A stretch of DNA of 64,000 nucleotides from Actinomycetota bacterium (GTDB lineage: Bacteria; Actinomycetota; Geothermincolia; Geothermincolales; RBG-13-55-18). Below, one piece after another: positions 51,610-60,977 of the stretch (position 1 is its first letter; each line of letters opens with the position of its first letter). Below the pieces are notes generated by a model that had not been told where the DNA came from, made no database searches, and saw nothing but the letters and a program-made list of their open reading frames with translations. Position numbers and translations under genes: made by a program. Location: positions 124,001-188,000 of the forward strand of contig JACIXD010000002.1 of NCBI GenBank assembly GCA_014360645.1, in the 5' to 3' direction.

Positions 51610-52305
51610 TCATCCGGCGGCGAAAAACCCGGCCAGGCGTTCCCTCACCCCCAGGCCCGCCGCCGCCCCGAGCAGTCGCGCGCACGATTCGCAATGCCCG
51701 CACATCGCAGTCCCTCCATTATAGCATGCCCAGATGAGGCTGAAGTCCAGCTCGCGGGCGAGGGCTTCACGCAGTATATCCATTTTATCCCAATCTAGGG
51801 TGAAGCTGCGCAGCCCTATTCCCGCCCGCGTGGAATAGCGCAGGGCGCGGTTCGTCTCTTCCAGGAAGGCGCGCGAGTTGTCCGGGAAGGTGGCCGCCTC
51901 CTCGGCGTTGAGCCCCATCACCACCCACCTCGCGCCCAGCGCCTCCGCCACGCACGCGCCCATGGCCGCCAATAGGCCGTTGCGGTTGGGGACCCAGACC
52001 GCGCACGTCGTCTCACGCATCGCGGTTTCGTTCCCCAGCGCGGAGACGTCCACCTCCGGCAGCGGCCCCCCCGCCGTGGTCAAGGCATCGCGGGAAAGCT
52101 CCCCCAGCCACCTCGCCTCCAGCACCAGGTGCCTCACGCCGCGCGCGGTGCACAGCCTCCCAGCCCTCTCCACCTCTCGTCCCGCCGCCCGCTGGCCGTA
52201 ATCCACGGTCACCGCAGCCGCTACCCCGCCTTCCTCAAGGGCCAGGAGAAAGTTCACCGCCGAATCGAGGCCGGCCGAGAGCATGACCACGTTCTCGCCC
52301 ATCAT
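51610..52305 (-). CDS. queC: 7-cyano-7-deazaguanine (preQ0) synthase
   Basis: ATP-dependent conversion of CDG to preQ0. PP-loop MLSAGLDSAVN, with Ala in place of the usual first Gly of SGGxDS. VPNRNGLL, GLNAEEAATFPDN, and the zinc motif CYNGGTAMCGHCESC are present. 231 residues. ATG at 52305 overlaps the queD stop by four bases (ATG at 52302 is equally possible). Confidence 0.93.
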   Translation of the reverse strand: MMGENVVMLSAGLDSAVNFLLALEEGGVAAAVTVDYGQRAAGREVERAGRLCTARGVRHLVLEARWLGELSRDALTTAGGPLPEVDVSALGNETAMRETTCAVWVPNRNGLLAAMGACVAEALGARWVVMGLNAEEAATFPDNSRAFLEETNRALRYSTRAGIGLRSFTLDWDKMDILREALARELDFSLIWACYNGGTAMCGHCESCARLLGAAAGLGVRERLAGFFAAG

Positions 52306-52679
52306 CCCTCCCGGTAGACCACCTCGGTGTCCGGCGACTCGCTCACGCTGACCCAGGCCAGGCTGGCCCCGGGCGCCGCGGCTCGCACCCTCTCCTCCAG
52401 CACCCGGTAGAGGTAACGGGCGATGTTCTCCGAGGTGGGAGAGAGGCGGTCGAAGGGCTCCAGGTCGTTGAGGCAGGAATGGTCGAAGGGGGCCACCGCC
52501 TCGCCCAGCATGGCCTCGAGGTCGTGGAAATCGATGACCATCTCTCCGGGACCGAGGTCGCTCCCGCATACCGCGGCCCTCACCCTCCAGGTGTGGCCGT
52601 GCAGGCGCGCGCACTTCCCCTCGTAACCGCGTAGGAAGTGGGCCGCGCTGAACCCCACCGCCGCGCGTATCTCGTACAT
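52302..52679 (-). CDS. queD: 6-carboxytetrahydropterin synthase
   Basis: Converts dihydroneopterin triphosphate to CPH4. FSAAHFLRGYEGKCARLHGHTWRV with the zinc histidines and catalytic Cys; FHDLEAML; LSPTSENIARYL; VSVSESPDT. 125 residues. First gene of the group. The GTP cyclohydrolase providing its substrate is not in the window. Confidence 0.95.
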   Translation of the reverse strand: MYEIRAAVGFSAAHFLRGYEGKCARLHGHTWRVRAAVCGSDLGPGEMVIDFHDLEAMLGEAVAPFDHSCLNDLEPFDRLSPTSENIARYLYRVLEERVRAAAPGASLAWVSVSESPDTEVVYREG

Positions 52680-52834
52680 GGACCCATTGTACCATCGCGG
52701 GGCGGGAGGTCTTGCTGACGCATCCGCAGTCAGGGTCCCGCATCCCCGATCTCTTCCCGGGCTACCGGTCCGCGGAAGAAGGCACGGCGGCCCCCCGCCG
52801 GGACACGGCCGAACGCTGACGGCGCGTGCCGCGC

Positions 52835-53830
52835 TCAGCGCAGCATCTCCACGAAGCTCTCCAGCCTTACGCGGGCCCGGGCGTCCAGCTCGGTCTCGCG
52901 GTCCAGCTCCAGGGTGAGGATGGGGACCGCCAGGGAGCGGCGCAGGATGATGTCCTCGACCTGGCGGAAACAGAAGCTCTGGACGTAATGGATGATCCCC
53001 GCCAGCCTCCTCCGTTCCGTCTCGCGGCGGATGTCCTCCAGGCGGTAGAATATGGAATAAGGATAGCTGTAGAGCAGGTACTTCTCCACCAGGTCCCGCG
53101 TAGCGAAGGGCAGGCTGAACTGGCGCTGGGTCTCGTTGTACACCACGCGCGCCCCCAGAGTCTCCAGGTAGTCGTAGAGCGACGGCGCCATGGGAGGCAC
53201 CCCCACGTATCCCAGGCGCACCATCTCCCCCGCCCTCGCGAACCCCGCGTCGCCCACGCGTTCCTCGGCCTTCGCGATGAAGGCCTCGAGCCCACCTCGG
53301 AAGGCGTCGGGGTCGCCCCCCATGTCGCTGCAGCTCACCAGGTAAAGGTGGTTCTCGAAACCCGTGACCAGCCCTTCCCTCCAGGTGAGCTCGTCCACGC
53401 GGTGTGCCCTGGCGCGCACCAGGTCAAGCCTCTCCGTCGCCTTTTCCACGGCCGCCTCCCCCGCTCCCAGGCGGCGAGCGAAGACCTCCATCTGCAGGCG
53501 CAGCAGCTCGTAGTCCCTGTCGTAGGGGTAGGCGAAGGGGATCACCTCCATCCCCTCCGACTGCAGGGTCTCCATCAGCCCGTGGGTGTTGGAGCAGTCG
53601 CCCTGGGTGACCGCCACCACGGCGTCGAGGTCCCCCATCTCCTCCACCACCCCGTAGATCCCCTTTATCCAGGCGCAGAAGGAGCGCGGGAACCCCGCCT
53701 CCTCCGCCCTCTCCACCAGACTCCGGTAACGGGGATGGGAGACGAAGACGTTGTTGAGGTCCACGGGGACGTGCCCGGCGGCATAGATGACCTCTATGGG
53801 CACCGTGGTGGTGATGCCTATCTTTCCCAT
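52835..53830 (-). CDS. 2-hydroxyacyl-CoA dehydratase/benzoyl-CoA reductase-like subunit
   Basis: 331 residues of the HgdB/BcrC-like superfamily: FCAWIKGIYG, VVAVTQGDCSNTHGL, VIPFAYPYDRDYE, and HYVQSFCFRQVED. Cys52, Cys79 and Cys287 are candidate [4Fe-4S] ligands. In known systems two such subunits work with an ATP-driven activator (HgdC/BcrD); neither partner is here, so its reaction is unknown. The ATG at 53830 lacks a ribosome site and is preceded at six bases by TATGGT, perhaps leaderless. Confidence 0.8.
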   Translation of the reverse strand: MGKIGITTTVPIEVIYAAGHVPVDLNNVFVSHPRYRSLVERAEEAGFPRSFCAWIKGIYGVVEEMGDLDAVVAVTQGDCSNTHGLMETLQSEGMEVIPFAYPYDRDYELLRLQMEVFARRLGAGEAAVEKATERLDLVRARAHRVDELTWREGLVTGFENHLYLVSCSDMGGDPDAFRGGLEAFIAKAEERVGDAGFARAGEMVRLGYVGVPPMAPSLYDYLETLGARVVYNETQRQFSLPFATRDLVEKYLLYSYPYSIFYRLEDIRRETERRRLAGIIHYVQSFCFRQVEDIILRRSLAVPILTLELDRETELDARARVRLESFVEMLR

Positions 53831-53870
53831 GCCTAGACCATATCACTTACAGCGTGCGGGTGAGAAACGC

Positions 53871-53895
53871 AAAAAGGGGCGCCCGCGGGCGCCCC
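53871..53895 (-). terminator. Rho-independent terminator of the acyl-CoA dehydrogenase gene
   Basis: Minus-strand GGGGCGCCC-GC-GGGCGCCCC then TTTTTGCG, 20 bp past the stop. A 9-bp GC stem with a T-run. Confidence 0.9.
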
Positions 53896-53915
53896 CCGTT
53901 TGCGGCGTGTGACGT

Positions 53916-55085
53916 CTAGCCCCAGGGATAGGCGTCGGTGACGCCCATGAGGTTGGCGCCGATGACCAGCCTCTGGATCTGCGCGGTGCCCTCGTAGATC
54001 TGCATGATCTTGGCGTCGCGCATGAGCTTCTCCACCAGGTACTCCTTCATGTAGCCGTAGCCGCCGTGGATCTGCACCGCGTTGGTGGTGACCTCCATGG
54101 CCAGGTCGCCACCGAAGGCCTTGGCGTAGGAGGACTCCAGGGAGCAGGGCAGGCCCTTGGTGGCCTTCCAGGCCGCGAGCTGGTAGAGGCGCCTGCCGGC
54201 CTCGATCTTCATGGCCATCTCCGCCAGCATGAAGTTGATGGACTGCTGGGCGATGATGGGACGGCCGAACTGCACCCTCTCCTTGGCGTACTTCAGGGCC
54301 TCCTCGAAGGCGGCGCGCGCCACGCCCACTCCCGCCGCTGCCACGCTGGCGCGGGTGAGGTCCAGGGTGGTCATGACGTTGTAGAATCCCTGGCCCATGG
54401 GGACGAGCAGGTTCTCCTTGGGCACCTTGACGTTGTCGAAGATGACCTCGGTGGTGTTGGAGGCGCGGATGCCCATCTTGTCTTCCTTCTTGCCGATGGA
54501 CACGCCCTCGTAGGCGCGCTCCACGATCACCGCGCCGATGCCGCCGTACTTCTTCTCCTTGTCGAAGGTGCAGAAGACGGTGTAGAAGTCGGCGATGCCT
54601 CCGTTGGTGATGAAGCACTTCTGGCCGTTGAGGATGTAGCCGTCGTCCGTCTCCTGGATGGTGGTGGAGATGGCCGCCGCGTCGGACCCCGCCCCCGGCT
54701 CGGTGAGGCAGAAGGCCGCGAACTTGGGGTCGTCGGGATCGCAGAGGCGCGGGAAATACCTCTGGCGCTGGTCGTCATTGGCGGCGATCATCATGGGGGT
54801 GGTGGCCAGGCTGTTGGCTCCCAGGGTGGTGGCGATGCCCGCGCAGCCCCAGAAGAGCTCCTCGCTGACCATGGCCGCGGTGAGCTGGTCCAGCCCGCCG
54901 CCGCCGTACTCCTCGGGAATGGCCATGGCGGTGAGGCCCGCCGCGGCGGCCTTCTTGATCAGGTCATCCGGTATCTTGCCCTCCTTGTCGCACTCAAGGG
55001 CGATGGGGCGCATCTCGTTGAGCGCGAACTCGTGGGCCATCTTGCATGCCGCTTTTTGTTCCTCCGTGAGTTCGAAATCGACCAT
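53916..55085 (-). CDS. Acyl-CoA dehydrogenase
   Basis: FAD enzyme for alpha-beta desaturation of acyl-CoA. FCLTEPGAGSDAAAI; KCFITNGGIADFY; TRASVAAAGVGVARAA; QIHGGYGYMKEY; catalytic Glu in QIYEGTAQIQRL. 389 residues, short-chain family length. ATG at 55085 follows AAGGAGGTTC. It is downstream of an enoyl-CoA hydratase, so both may serve fatty/branched acyl or benzoyl-type degradation; chain length not determinable. Confidence 0.95.
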   Translation of the reverse strand: MVDFELTEEQKAACKMAHEFALNEMRPIALECDKEGKIPDDLIKKAAAAGLTAMAIPEEYGGGGLDQLTAAMVSEELFWGCAGIATTLGANSLATTPMMIAANDDQRQRYFPRLCDPDDPKFAAFCLTEPGAGSDAAAISTTIQETDDGYILNGQKCFITNGGIADFYTVFCTFDKEKKYGGIGAVIVERAYEGVSIGKKEDKMGIRASNTTEVIFDNVKVPKENLLVPMGQGFYNVMTTLDLTRASVAAAGVGVARAAFEEALKYAKERVQFGRPIIAQQSINFMLAEMAMKIEAGRRLYQLAAWKATKGLPCSLESSYAKAFGGDLAMEVTTNAVQIHGGYGYMKEYLVEKLMRDAKIMQIYEGTAQIQRLVIGANLMGVTDAYPWG

Positions 55086-55182
55086 CTATGAACCTCCTTA
55101 CCTCTTCGAACTCCTGGTCGGGTACGTCCTTCCCTCGCGGGACCGGGTCAGGTCCTTCTATATCGTCAAGTAAGTATGCGCG

Positions 55183-55974
55183 CTACCTGCCCACGAATTT
55201 CGCCTTGCCGGAGCCTTCCTCCAGGAAGGTGCGCATACCTATCTTCTGGTCCTCGGAACCGAAGCACAGGGCGATGCCATGCGCCTCGATGAGCAGCCCC
55301 TCCTCTATGGAGCACTCCATACCCTTGTTGATGGCCTTCTTGGCCATGGCCAGGGCCACCGCGGGTCCGTTGGCGTACTTGGAGGCCACCTTGCGGGCGT
55401 ACTCGATCACCGACTCCTCCCCCGACACCACCTTCTGCACCAGCCCCATCTCCAGGCACTCCTGGGCGCTGTAGAAGCGGCCGCCGTAGATCATCTCCTT
55501 GGCCTTGGCGGGCCCGATGAGGCGCGGCAGCCTCTGGGTGCCGCCGGCGCCCGGGATGATGCCCAGGAGGATCTCCGGCTGGCCTATCTTGGCGTCCTCG
55601 TGGGCGTAGCGCCAGTCGGCGCAGATGGCCAGCTCGCATCCCCCTCCCAGGGCGAAGCCGTTGATGGCCGCGATAACCGGCTTGGGGATGTCCTCCACCG
55701 CCGTGAAGCTCGCCTGGGCGATACCGATGAACTTGGAGATCATCACCGGGGTCTGCTCCACCATCTCCTTGATATCCGCGCCGGCGGCGAAGTTCTTCTC
55801 CCCGCCGGTGAGCACCACTGCCCTCACCTCATCGTCCACGGAGAGCTCCTTTGCGCACTGCCCGATCTGCATGAAGAGATCCGCGTTCAGGGGGTTGAGG
55901 GGAGGGCGGTTGAGGGTCATGGTGGCAACGCCGTCGGTGATCTCCACCTTCACCAGCTCGTAATCATAGGCCAT
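55183..55974 (-). CDS. Enoyl-CoA hydratase/crotonase family
   Basis: 263 residues. Oxyanion hole residues in [10 protein letters not shown] and [18 protein letters not shown]; catalytic Glu pair region [19 protein letters not shown]. Hydrates enoyl-CoA to 3-hydroxyacyl-CoA. ATG at 55974 follows GCGAGGTGAAAA. Followed by the acyl-CoA dehydrogenase gene on the same strand. Confidence 0.94.
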   Translation of the reverse strand: MAYDYELVKVEITDGVATMTLNRPPLNPLNADLFMQIGQCAKELSVDDEVRAVVLTGGEKNFAAGADIKEMVEQTPVMISKFIGIAQASFTAVEDIPKPVIAAINGFALGGGCELAICADWRYAHEDAKIGQPEILLGIIPGAGGTQRLPRLIGPAKAKEMIYGGRFYSAQECLEMGLVQKVVSGEESVIEYARKVASKYANGPAVALAMAKKAINKGMECSIEEGLLIEAHGIALCFGSEDQKIGMRTFLEEGSGKAKFVGR

Positions 55975-56383
55975 TTTTCACCTCGCTTTTCACGTGCACG
56001 GACGACCGCCTTGGGCAAAGCGACCTGGGTATCCGGTTCTCACCTCCTCCTGTGTCTCCGGACTGCTCCGGCTCCTGCATCCTAGGGTGAGAATCACTTC
56101 CCTCGGAAAGGAGAATACCTGCGGGGGGTTGTCCGTCGCGGGAACCCCTCCTCTCTGGCGAACCTAGAACAGATTATCACCCCGCATGCCCGGCGTCAAT
56201 CGACGCGGTCTCCACCTTGAGGCAAAAGCGCAGGTAGAGACATCTTCGCGCGCCTACGCCGACCTTTCCGGACCGCGGCGGCCGTCCCTTGTCCCCCACC
56301 TTCCCCGCATATATAATGTCGCCTTGGGACTGGAACGGAAAGCCGAGGCCGGCGGGCTCGCGGGCCCTGGAGAACGAGACTCT
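55975..56383. other. Divergent intergenic region
   Basis: About 410 bp between the enoyl-CoA hydratase (minus) and the Na/Pi transporter gene (plus). It contains the transporter promoter at 56289-56317. An AGGAGGAGGTG site on the minus strand near 56045-56055 has no suitable start behind it. A candidate minus -10 (GATAAT near 56173) is weak. Confidence 0.5.
56289..56317 (+). promoter_or_regulatory. Promoter of the Na/Pi-cotransporter gene
   Basis: TTGTCC (56289-56294), a 17-bp spacer, perfect TATAAT (56312-56317), 66 bp before the ATG. Confidence 0.7.
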
Positions 56384-58063
56384 ATGAAACTGGAAGCGAC
56401 CTCGAACTGGTTCGGGATCATCGTCCTCTTGGGGGGCCTCGGGCTTTTCCTCTACGGCATGCACCTCATGAGCGAGGGCCTGCAGCTCGCGGCTGGCGAC
56501 CGCCTCCGCCGCCTGCTGGAGACCTTCACCAAAAACCGCTTCCGCGGGCTGGCCGTCGGCACGGCGGTAACCGCCCTCATCCAGAGCTCCTCCGCGACCA
56601 CGGTCATGCTGGTGGGCCTGGTCAACGCCGGCCTCATGACCTTCAGCCAGTCGGTGGCGGTCATCTTCGGGGCCAATATCGGCACCACCATCACCGGCCA
56701 GATAGTGGCCTTCAACGTAAAGACCCTCTCCTTTCCCTGCATCGCCGTCGGCTTCCTCCTCTACCTGACGGGAGAGAGAAGGGTCATCAAGTATACCGGC
56801 CAGGTCCTGCTCGGCTTCGGCATCCTTTTTCTGGGCATAGAGCTCATGAAGGGCGGGCTGGCCCCCCTGAGCAAATCCGGCACCTTCGAGAACTGGCTTT
56901 CCCGCTACGGAGGAAACTGGGTACTGGGCCTCCTGCTGGGAACGATCATCACCAGCCTGGTGCAGAGCTCCTCCGCGACCACGGGCATGGTCATCGCCAT
57001 GGCCGCCGCGGGGGTGCTGACCGCGGGCGGCACCGACGCCCGGGAGGCGCTGCGCATCGCCATCCCCATCATCATGGGCTGCAACATCGGCACCTGCATC
57101 ACCGCCTTTATCGCCAGCCTCGGGGCTAGCCTGCCCGCCAAGAGGGTGGCGGTAGCGCATTACCTGTTCAACATATCGGGCACCCTCGTCTTTCTGCCCT
57201 TCCTGGCCTGGCTCCCCGGATTCACCGTGCGCATCTCGGAGCTCTTCGGCTCCTCCCCCGGCGACATCGCGCGGCAGGTAGCATGGTTCCACACCTTCTT
57301 CAACCTCACCATGAGCCTCGTCTGGCTGCCTTTCCTGAACCAGTTCATATGGCTGGTCAAGCGGATCAAGCGCGGCCCGGAGAAGGTGGTGGAGAGAGAC
57401 CCCCTCTTCCTCGATCCGCGCATATTCCACAACCCGGCGGTGGCCCTGGAGATGGCCCGCAAGGAGATCACGCGCATGGGCGAGATCACCCTGGACATGT
57501 TGCGTTCCGCCCTCGGGTATATGAAGAAGATGGACCGCGGGGGAAAGAAACAGCTCCTGGAGATGGAGTCCATCGTGGACGGCTTGGCTCACTCCGTGAC
57601 CGAGTACCTCTCCAAGCTCTCCCAGGAGCCGCTGGCGGACGACCAGTCGGAGAAACTGGTGGGCTACATGCATGCCGTGAACGACATCGAGCGCATCGGC
57701 GACCACGCGGAGAACATCATGTACCTGGCCGCCAACAAGGCCGAGGGCGGGCATTCCTTCACCGACATCGCCTCGGCCGAGCTCGACGAACTCTCGACCA
57801 CCGCCCTGGAGATGTACGAGGGCATCATCGACTCCTTCGCGAGGGAGGACGCGGAATCTGCGCGCCGCTTCCAGGACCTGGAACATCTCGTGGACGAGAA
57901 GGCCTCGCAGTTCCGGCGCAACCACCTCAAGCGGCTGAACCGCGGCGAATGCGACGGCACGGCGGGGGTCATCTTCCTGGATGCCCTGAGCAACCTGGAG
58001 CGCGTGGGCGACCTTGCCAACAACGTGGGACACGTGACCACGGGCGAGCTGGCGAAGCTTTGA
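56384..58063 (+). CDS. Na/Pi-cotransporter family protein with PhoU domain
   Basis: 559 residues. Two Na_Pi_cotrans repeats carry the duplicated signature QSSSATT (ALIQSSSATTVML and SLVQSSSATTGMV) plus FGANIGTTITG and MGCNIGTCITAF; about eight hydrophobic segments. A PhoU-like helical C terminus begins about LEMARKEITRMGEI. Imports or exports phosphate in exchange with sodium. ATG at 56384 has only a weak ribosome site. Confidence 0.94.
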   Translation: MKLEATSNWFGIIVLLGGLGLFLYGMHLMSEGLQLAAGDRLRRLLETFTKNRFRGLAVGTAVTALIQSSSATTVMLVGLVNAGLMTFSQSVAVIFGANIGTTITGQIVAFNVKTLSFPCIAVGFLLYLTGERRVIKYTGQVLLGFGILFLGIELMKGGLAPLSKSGTFENWLSRYGGNWVLGLLLGTIITSLVQSSSATTGMVIAMAAAGVLTAGGTDAREALRIAIPIIMGCNIGTCITAFIASLGASLPAKRVAVAHYLFNISGTLVFLPFLAWLPGFTVRISELFGSSPGDIARQVAWFHTFFNLTMSLVWLPFLNQFIWLVKRIKRGPEKVVERDPLFLDPRIFHNPAVALEMARKEITRMGEITLDMLRSALGYMKKMDRGGKKQLLEMESIVDGLAHSVTEYLSKLSQEPLADDQSEKLVGYMHAVNDIERIGDHAENIMYLAANKAEGGHSFTDIASAELDELSTTALEMYEGIIDSFAREDAESARRFQDLEHLVDEKASQFRRNHLKRLNRGECDGTAGVIFLDALSNLERVGDLANNVGHVTTGELAKL

Positions 58064-58687
58064 GGGGCGGTGCCGCCACGGGCGGACGCGCCCGATCGAA
58101 GGATCCAGGTATGGCCCACCCGGCACGCATGGAGCGGCGCCGGAGCCGCCGGCGCCCCCACCCCGCCGCCACCCTGAAGGGATCGCCGTCCAATCCTCGT
58201 GTAAACCGTAGCCGTAGCCGGCGCATGCCCCGGACGAGGCGCGGGTTTCCTCTTCGCGATCGGCCCGTCCCCGCCTCCGCCGGACCCCCCTCCTGTCCGC
58301 GCGCGAACATCTCGATCGCCTCCTCGCCATGACGCCCATCCCCGTGCCCGAACACGCCGCGGGGATGTTTCTCCGCTCCGCCAGGGGGGAAAAATCGCTA
58401 ACAGGCATTCGGTGCGGCCCCGGAAAGGTCGGCCGCGGCGGATCGACCATGGAATGCCGGCATCTCGCCTTTTCGGAAGGCCGGCGGAAGAGGGGTGACG
58501 GGCTTTCCGGCGGGAGCGCTCGCCGGCCTCCCGCAACCCGCCGCCCCGAACGGCAGGGAGGTCCTCCGTGATCGGGCCCGCATACCGCCGGGGACAGACG
58601 GACCGAGGGCACGGAAGGGGGCCCTTCCAGCATCCCGCGGCGTGGGCGGCGGGAAGACCGCCGAGACATACAGAGGAGGCAGGAGGG
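58064..58687. other. Long non-coding gap before the GGDEF gene
   Basis: About 620 bp of GC-rich DNA. No gene is supported: the frames lack ribosome sites and look like shadows. No c-di-GMP riboswitch core was recognised, and no terminator with a T-run was seen behind the transporter gene. Confidence 0.5.
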
Positions 58688-59593
58688 ATGGAGTACCAGG
58701 AAGGATTTTACAAGACCCTGCTGGACAACCTCTACGACGGGGTATACTTCGTGGACGTCGAAAGACGCATCACCTACTGGAACCGCGGCGCCGAGAGGCT
58801 CACCGGATATAAGGCCGAGGAGGTCCTGGGAGAGTACTGCAGGGAGAACATCCTGGAGCACGTGGACGAGATGGGCAACCGGCTCTGCGAGACCTCGCTC
58901 TGCCCCGCGGCCAAGACGCTGCATGACGGGCTGGCGCGCGAGGAGGAGGCCTACCTGAGGCACAAGGAAGGTCACCGCCTGCCGGTTTCCATCCGCGTCG
59001 CGCCCATCAAGAACGAGCGGGGAGGGGTCATCGGGGCGGTGGAGATATTCGGAGACAACACGCCCCACCTGGTATCCAGGCAGACCATAGAGGAGCTCCA
59101 GAGGATAGCCCTTCTCGACCCCCTCACCGAGGTCGGCAACCGCCGCTTCGCGGAGATGAACATCCGGTTCAGGCTGGCGGAGATGTCCCGCTACGGATGG
59201 TCCTTCGGGGCGCTGCTGGTGGACATCGACCGCTTCAAGGAGGTCAACGACCGCTACGGCCACCCCATGGGTGACGAGGTGCTGCGCATGACCGCCCGGA
59301 CCCTCTCCAACAGCCTCCGCCCCTTCGACGCCGTGAGCAGATGGGGGGGAGAGGAGTTCATCGCCCTGGTGGTGAACGTGGATCCGGACAGCCTGCAGAT
59401 CGTGGGGGAGAAACTGCGGGCGATGGTGGAACAGTCGAGGCTGCGGCATGACGGTGAGGACATCCGGGTGACCGTCTCCGTTGGCGGGACCCTGGCCACC
59501 GCCCACGACGACCCCGCTTCCCTGGTGCGGCGCGCCGACGAGCTCATGTACGCCAGCAAGAGGCGCGGGCGCAACTGCGTGACTGTGGGCTGA
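58688..59593 (+). CDS. PAS-GGDEF diguanylate cyclase
   Basis: 301 residues. An N-terminal PAS domain (YDGVYFVDVERRITYWNRG, about 1-130) is followed by a GGDEF domain: DPLTEVGNRRF, LVDIDRFKEVNDRYGHPMGDEVL, and active-site WGGEEF. The GGEEF loop is the catalytically competent form, so c-di-GMP synthesis is predicted. No membrane segment or EAL domain. ATG at 58688 follows GGAGGCAGGAGGG. Confidence 0.93.
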   Translation: MEYQEGFYKTLLDNLYDGVYFVDVERRITYWNRGAERLTGYKAEEVLGEYCRENILEHVDEMGNRLCETSLCPAAKTLHDGLAREEEAYLRHKEGHRLPVSIRVAPIKNERGGVIGAVEIFGDNTPHLVSRQTIEELQRIALLDPLTEVGNRRFAEMNIRFRLAEMSRYGWSFGALLVDIDRFKEVNDRYGHPMGDEVLRMTARTLSNSLRPFDAVSRWGGEEFIALVVNVDPDSLQIVGEKLRAMVEQSRLRHDGEDIRVTVSVGGTLATAHDDPASLVRRADELMYASKRRGRNCVTVG

Positions 59594-59787
59594 CGCCGCC
59601 CGCGGCATGAGGGGACTGCGGGGCTCCTGCCGTCGGCTGGCGCGGGACGGAGACCCGGCTCCGAGCAGGCGGCACGGGCCATGCCTTCCCCACCCCATCG
59701 CGGTCCGGTTTCGCGGGAAGAACAAGTGGTCGAGGAAGCGGGCACGAGAGCAACCGCACCAGAAACGCGCGAGAAAGGATGAGAGCC

Positions 59788-60756
59788 ATGGCTCACGAGG
59801 TCAGGCCGGTGTTGGTGGCGAGCAGGTGCCTGGGATTCGCCGCCTGCCGCTGGAACGGCGAGATCATCCGCGACGAGTTCGTGGAGAGGCTGGCGAAGTG
59901 GGCGGATGTCGTCACCGTCTGTCCCGAGGTGGAGATCGGCCTGGGGGTGCCCAGGGACCCCATCCACATGGAGCTCACGGGGGACGGGTTGCGGCTGGTG
60001 CAGCCCGCCACGGGCAGGGACGTGAGCGAGGAGATGCTCGACTTCAGCCGCGACTTCCTCTCCCGCCTGGCCGCGGTGGACGGCTTCCTCCTCAAGGCGC
60101 GCTCGCCTTCCTGCGGGATCACCGACGTCAAGATCCACGCCCCGGGCGGAAGGTCGGGCGCGGTGGACAAGGGGCCGGGGTTTTTCGGGGCTGCCGTCCT
60201 CGCCGCCTTCCCCGACCTCCCGACGGAATCGGAGGGAAGGTTGAAGAACTGGCGCATCCGCGAGCACTTCCTGACCCGTCTCTTCACCCTGGCGCGTTTC
60301 CGGGTCTCCGTGAGCGGTAAGAAGGTGCGCGAACTGGTGGACTTCCACGCCTCCCACAAGCTCCTGCTCATGGCCTACAGCCAGTCAGCCCTCAAGCGGA
60401 TGGGCGCTCTGGTGGCCAACCGCGAGGGCCTCCCCTCGCGCGAGCTGGCGCGCGTCTACCGCGTGGAGCTGGAAAAGGCCCTGGCCAGGATGCCGCGCTT
60501 CACCTCCAACATCAACGTGCTCATGCACGCCCTGGGTTATTTTTCTAAAGAACTGCGGGCGCGCGAGAAGGCGCACTTCCTGGACGCCCTGGAGAGGTAC
60601 CGGCAGGGCCGCATCCCCTTGAGCGCGGTCAACAGCATCGTCAGCTCCTGGATCGCCCGCTTCGACCAGCCCTACCTCGAGCAGCAGTATTTCTTCAACC
60701 CCTATCCCGAGGAGCTGGCGTTGATCAGCGATTCCGGGAAGGGCCGCGACCTCTGA
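59788..60756 (+). CDS. DUF523-DUF1722 protein (YbgA-type)
   Basis: 322 residues. DUF523 part: VASRCLGFAACRWNGE, VCPEVEIGLGVPR, LLKARSPSCGITDVKI. DUF1722 (YbgA) part: ELVDFHASHKLLLMAYSQ, then RYRQGRIPLSAVNSIV, QYFFNPYPEEL. Full DUF523-DUF1722 fusion length; conserved Cys and His suggest a metal site, but function is unknown. ATG at 59788 is nine bases after AAAGG; another ATG nine bases earlier exists. Confidence 0.9.
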   Translation: MAHEVRPVLVASRCLGFAACRWNGEIIRDEFVERLAKWADVVTVCPEVEIGLGVPRDPIHMELTGDGLRLVQPATGRDVSEEMLDFSRDFLSRLAAVDGFLLKARSPSCGITDVKIHAPGGRSGAVDKGPGFFGAAVLAAFPDLPTESEGRLKNWRIREHFLTRLFTLARFRVSVSGKKVRELVDFHASHKLLLMAYSQSALKRMGALVANREGLPSRELARVYRVELEKALARMPRFTSNINVLMHALGYFSKELRAREKAHFLDALERYRQGRIPLSAVNSIVSSWIARFDQPYLEQQYFFNPYPEELALISDSGKGRDL

Positions 60757-60977
60757 AGGCGGTAAACGGCGAGGATCTCGCGAAAAAGGCGCTGGGGGAA
60801 GCGCGATGACCATACATCACCAACATGGAGAGCTGCCTGCGGCGTGTGGAGGAGTCCTACGGCGAATACCTCTCGCTGAACGCCGCACGGGGCCGAAACC
60901 CGGCGCAAGTGGCCGCCGCGGGAAGCGTTGTCGGGGAAGGCGAGGCGTGTCCCACGCTCCGCCAGACGCACCGCGTC

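Noticed and set aside
58064-58687. Gap before the GGDEF gene considered as a c-di-GMP riboswitch
   Set aside because: The conserved aptamer core sequences were not found on either strand.
56177-59725. 1182-residue minus-strand open frame opposite the transporter and GGDEF genes
   Set aside because: Shadow of two well-supported plus-strand genes; low-complexity sequence crossing two unrelated genes and their intergenic region.
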